Source of the DNA: Paragemmobacter kunshanensis
GTDB taxonomy: Bacteria; Pseudomonadota; Alphaproteobacteria; Rhodobacterales; Rhodobacteraceae
DNA length: 64,000 nucleotides
Direction: 5' to 3'
NCBI RefSeq assembly: GCF_011059185.1
Contig: NZ_JAALFE010000019.1
Coordinates: 21,059-85,058, forward strand
Under the pieces are notes generated by a model. The model searched no databases, had not been told where the DNA came from, and saw only the letters and a list, made by a program, of their open reading frames with translations. Below, piece after piece: positions 62,115 through 64,000 of the stretch (position 1 is the stretch's first letter; the number at the start of each line of letters is the position of its first letter). The translations under genes and the position numbers were made by a program.

Positions 62115-63038
62115 TCATTTCGCGATATCGGAAAGCTTGACGCGGAAGACCCACATCACAAGGCTGACAAAGGCCGTGCAAAGGAACAGCAGAAGGAAGG
62201 CATAGGCCGAGGCCGTATTCCAATCCAGCGCATCGTTCATCCATTGCTGGATGGTCTGCGTGAACCATTGCGACGTGGTCGATCCCAGGATCGACGGCAC
62301 CAGAAGGGAACCGGCAGACAGCATGAACACCATCACAGCCCCCGATGCCACCCCGGGCTTTGCATGGGGCAGCACGATCCGCCAATGGATCTTCCACCAG
62401 GGCGCGCCCAGATCCTCGGCCGCCTCGATCTGGTTCGTGTCCAGCGACGAGATGGCGTTGTAGAGCGGGAAGAGCATGAACAGGATATAGGTATAGACCA
62501 GCCCGATCATCACAGCGTCATAATCGGTGATCCAGCGGATCGGCTTGTCGATGGCACCGATGAACAGCAAAAGCGAATTCAGCGGCCCCTTGAAGGCCAG
62601 GATGATCCACCAGGCAAAGGCCCGCAGCACCTCGGATACCCAAAGCGGCACGAACAGCAGCAGCGTCAGCGTCGGCAGCGACCGGGGATTGGCGATCTTG
62701 GCCATGTAATAGGCCACCGGATAGGCCAGTGCAAAGCACAGCGCCGTCACCACGACCGAATACCAGATCGTCAGCCAGAAGGTCAGGACATGGACGGGAA
62801 CCTGAAAGCTCAGCCCCAGGAACGACGTCTCGATGGATCCGTTGAACACCTTCAGATAGTTGTTCAGCGAATAGGTATCCTTCGGCCCGCCGATCTCGGA
62901 CACCGGCAGATAGGGCCGGAACGAGCTTTCGAACAGCGTGATGTTCGGGATGATCACCAGGATCAGCAGCCAGAAGGCCACGATCAGGATGATGAACCCC
63001 GTCAGAACCGGCCCATAGCGGCGGAGTAGGTCCTGCAT
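62115..63038 (-). CDS. Polyamine-type ABC permease (PotB-like)
   Basis: 307 residues, six helices. First helix VLTGFIILIVAFWLLILVII. A periplasmic section with EIGGPKDTYSLNNYLKVFNG is typical of PotB/YdcU-like permeases. The coupling loop is LDTNQIEAAEDLGAPWWKIH. C-terminal helix LLLFLCTAFVSLVMWVFRVK. Three bases after the ATPase stop, so tightly co-transcribed with it. Heterodimer with the following permease. Confidence 0.88.
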   Translation of the reverse strand: MQDLLRRYGPVLTGFIILIVAFWLLILVIIPNITLFESSFRPYLPVSEIGGPKDTYSLNNYLKVFNGSIETSFLGLSFQVPVHVLTFWLTIWYSVVVTALCFALAYPVAYYMAKIANPRSLPTLTLLLFVPLWVSEVLRAFAWWIILAFKGPLNSLLLFIGAIDKPIRWITDYDAVMIGLVYTYILFMLFPLYNAISSLDTNQIEAAEDLGAPWWKIHWRIVLPHAKPGVASGAVMVFMLSAGSLLVPSILGSTTSQWFTQTIQQWMNDALDWNTASAYAFLLLFLCTAFVSLVMWVFRVKLSDIAK

Positions 63039-63041
63039 GGA

Positions 63042-64000
63042 TCAGGCCCTCGTCGATGCGTCGGGCAGGATGGCGGCGCGGGCGGCGTCGAAGCTCATCC
63101 AGACCTGCGTGTCGATGGCCGGAACGGGCGAGGTGCCGTCGTTGCGCAACTCGGCCACCATCTTCATCCCGCTGTCGGTCACGGCATGAACGGCGATGAA
63201 ATTGCCCTCGAAGGAGATCTCTTCCACCCGTCCGTGGATGGCATTCTCGGCCGGCTGGTTTTCGGTGATGATCGTGTGTTCCGGCCGGACATAAAGCTTC
63301 ACGCCCTTGCCGGAAACACCCGGCGCCATCCGGGCGCGGAAGGTGCCATGCGGTGTGGAAAGGTTCGCGAAACCTTCGCTTACCGTGCCAATGTCACCGG
63401 CGAACACATTGTTTTCACCGACAAAAGAGGCAACAAAGCCATTCACCGGATTGTTGTAGATCTCACGCGGATCGGCGATCTGCTGGATGCGCCCCTGGCT
63501 CATCACCCCCACCCGGTCCGACATGGCAAGCGCCTCGCCCTGGTCATGGGTGATGTAGATGAAGGTCACCCCCGTCCGCTTCTGGATCGCGCGCAACTCG
63601 GCCCGCATGTGCTGGCGCAGCTTCAGGTCCAGCGCGGAAAGCGGCTCGTCCAGCAGCATCACCTGCGGCTCCACCGCCAGGGCGCGCGCGATGGCCACCC
63701 GCTGCTTCTGCCCGCCGGAAAGCTGGCTTACCATCTTGTCCGCGGCATCGGGCAGATCGACCAGTCTCAGCAATTCCTCGGCCTTGGCGCGGCGGGTTGC
63801 CTTGTCGACACCACGCACCTCCAGCCCGAAGGAGATATTCTCCCAGATCGACATGAGGGGAAACAGCGCCAGGTTCTGAAAGATCAGCGCGGTCGGCCGC
63901 TGGTTCGGTCGCTGGCCCTTCATCCCACATTCTCCAAGTAAGTCGCTGATTTCGCTGTCGTAATCGTGATATTTCGCATATAAATCATGGCGTTGACGGC
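63042..64000 (-). CDS. Polyamine-type ABC ATPase (PotA-like), N-terminus beyond the right edge
   Basis: The frame is open to the right edge, so the gene start and Walker A are missing. Visible: Q-loop region NQRPTALIFQNLALFPLMSI, signature VSQLSGGQKQRVAIARALAV, Walker B QVMLLDEPLSALDLKLRQHM, H-loop IYITHDQGEALAMSDRVGVM, and a TOBE-type end with LYVRPEHTIITENQ. About 319 codons present; an internal ATG at 63923 is not the real start because it would omit the nucleotide site. The last ~70 bases before the edge are unusually AT-rich for this genome. A binding-protein gene is expected upstream. Confidence 0.88.
   Translation of the reverse strand, partial: RQRHDLYAKYHDYDSEISDLLGECGMKGQRPNQRPTALIFQNLALFPLMSIWENISFGLEVRGVDKATRRAKAEELLRLVDLPDAADKMVSQLSGGQKQRVAIARALAVEPQVMLLDEPLSALDLKLRQHMRAELRAIQKRTGVTFIYITHDQGEALAMSDRVGVMSQGRIQQIADPREIYNNPVNGFVASFVGENNVFAGDIGTVSEGFANLSTPHGTFRARMAPGVSGKGVKLYVRPEHTIITENQPAENAIHGRVEEISFEGNFIAVHAVTDSGMKMVAELRNDGTSPVPAIDTQVWMSFDAARAAILPDASTRA

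Overview
The window is a chromosomal segment of a GC-rich alphaproteobacterium, almost certainly a member of the Rhodobacterales (Rhodobacter/Paracoccus relatives). The reasons are the 14-gene nuo operon interrupted by small genes typical of that order (DUF5333-like, DUF5337-like, a carboxymuconolactone-decarboxylase-like gene), the pcm-surE-nlpD and tatABC neighbourhoods, a birA-coaX-rnj tail behind nuoN, and dispersed palindromes with a CGCAG centre. The genus cannot be fixed from the sequence alone.

Layout. 1-5875 (leftward): the 5' part of a bd-type quinol oxidase gene (cydA), moaA, an AlkD-like DNA glycosylase, glmS and glmU. 5972-7860 (rightward): a phosphoglycolate-phosphatase-like HAD gene coupled to a DegT/DnrJ aminotransferase, then an array of palindromes and a convergent creA. 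8866-28268: the complex I operon nuoABC-D-E-F-G-HI-J-KLMN, with ten non-nuo reading frames between the subunits (a sulfotransferase, a membrane protein with a helix-hairpin-helix-like end, a DUF5337-like protein, an AT-shifted orphan, three small lipoproteins, a DUF5333-like protein, a 60-residue ORF and a carboxymuconolactone-decarboxylase-like protein), plus a doubtful 28-codon frame. birA, coaX and rnj follow in the same direction, up to a strong bidirectional terminator at 31506-31543.

31558-49861: housekeeping and small accessory units. These are an RhlE-like helicase, an unknown membrane/secreted gene pair, prfC, an unusual SDR, an orphan FbpC-like ATPase, a YafY-type regulator cluster with its likely operator, tatABC plus a DUF815 ATPase, a CorC-like protein, surE-pcm-nlpD, a 55-residue membrane protein missed by size cut-offs, and the divergent efp/epmA pair. 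50158-61154: an orphan receiver protein, then a LacI-regulated ABC uptake operon (binding protein, two permeases, a 62-residue membrane protein, two ATPases) ending in a fused dihydroxyacetone kinase, followed by a lipid kinase and a metallophosphoesterase. 61295-64000 (leftward): a polyamine-type ABC transporter (two permeases and an ATPase cut by the right edge).

How they work together: the nuo operon builds NADH:quinone oxidoreductase, and bd oxidase can reoxidise the quinol. The LacI operon has matching palindromes inside both its regulator and transport promoters and probably feeds a triose or ketose into glycolysis through DHA phosphate. The most interesting non-coding signals are (a) a composite element, CATGGTTAA plus three GTCTGCACC repeats, present twice 60 kb apart with identical internal spacing; (b) arrays of hairpins that keep a CTGCG/CGCAG centre while their arms change compensatorily; and (c) the paired LacI operators.
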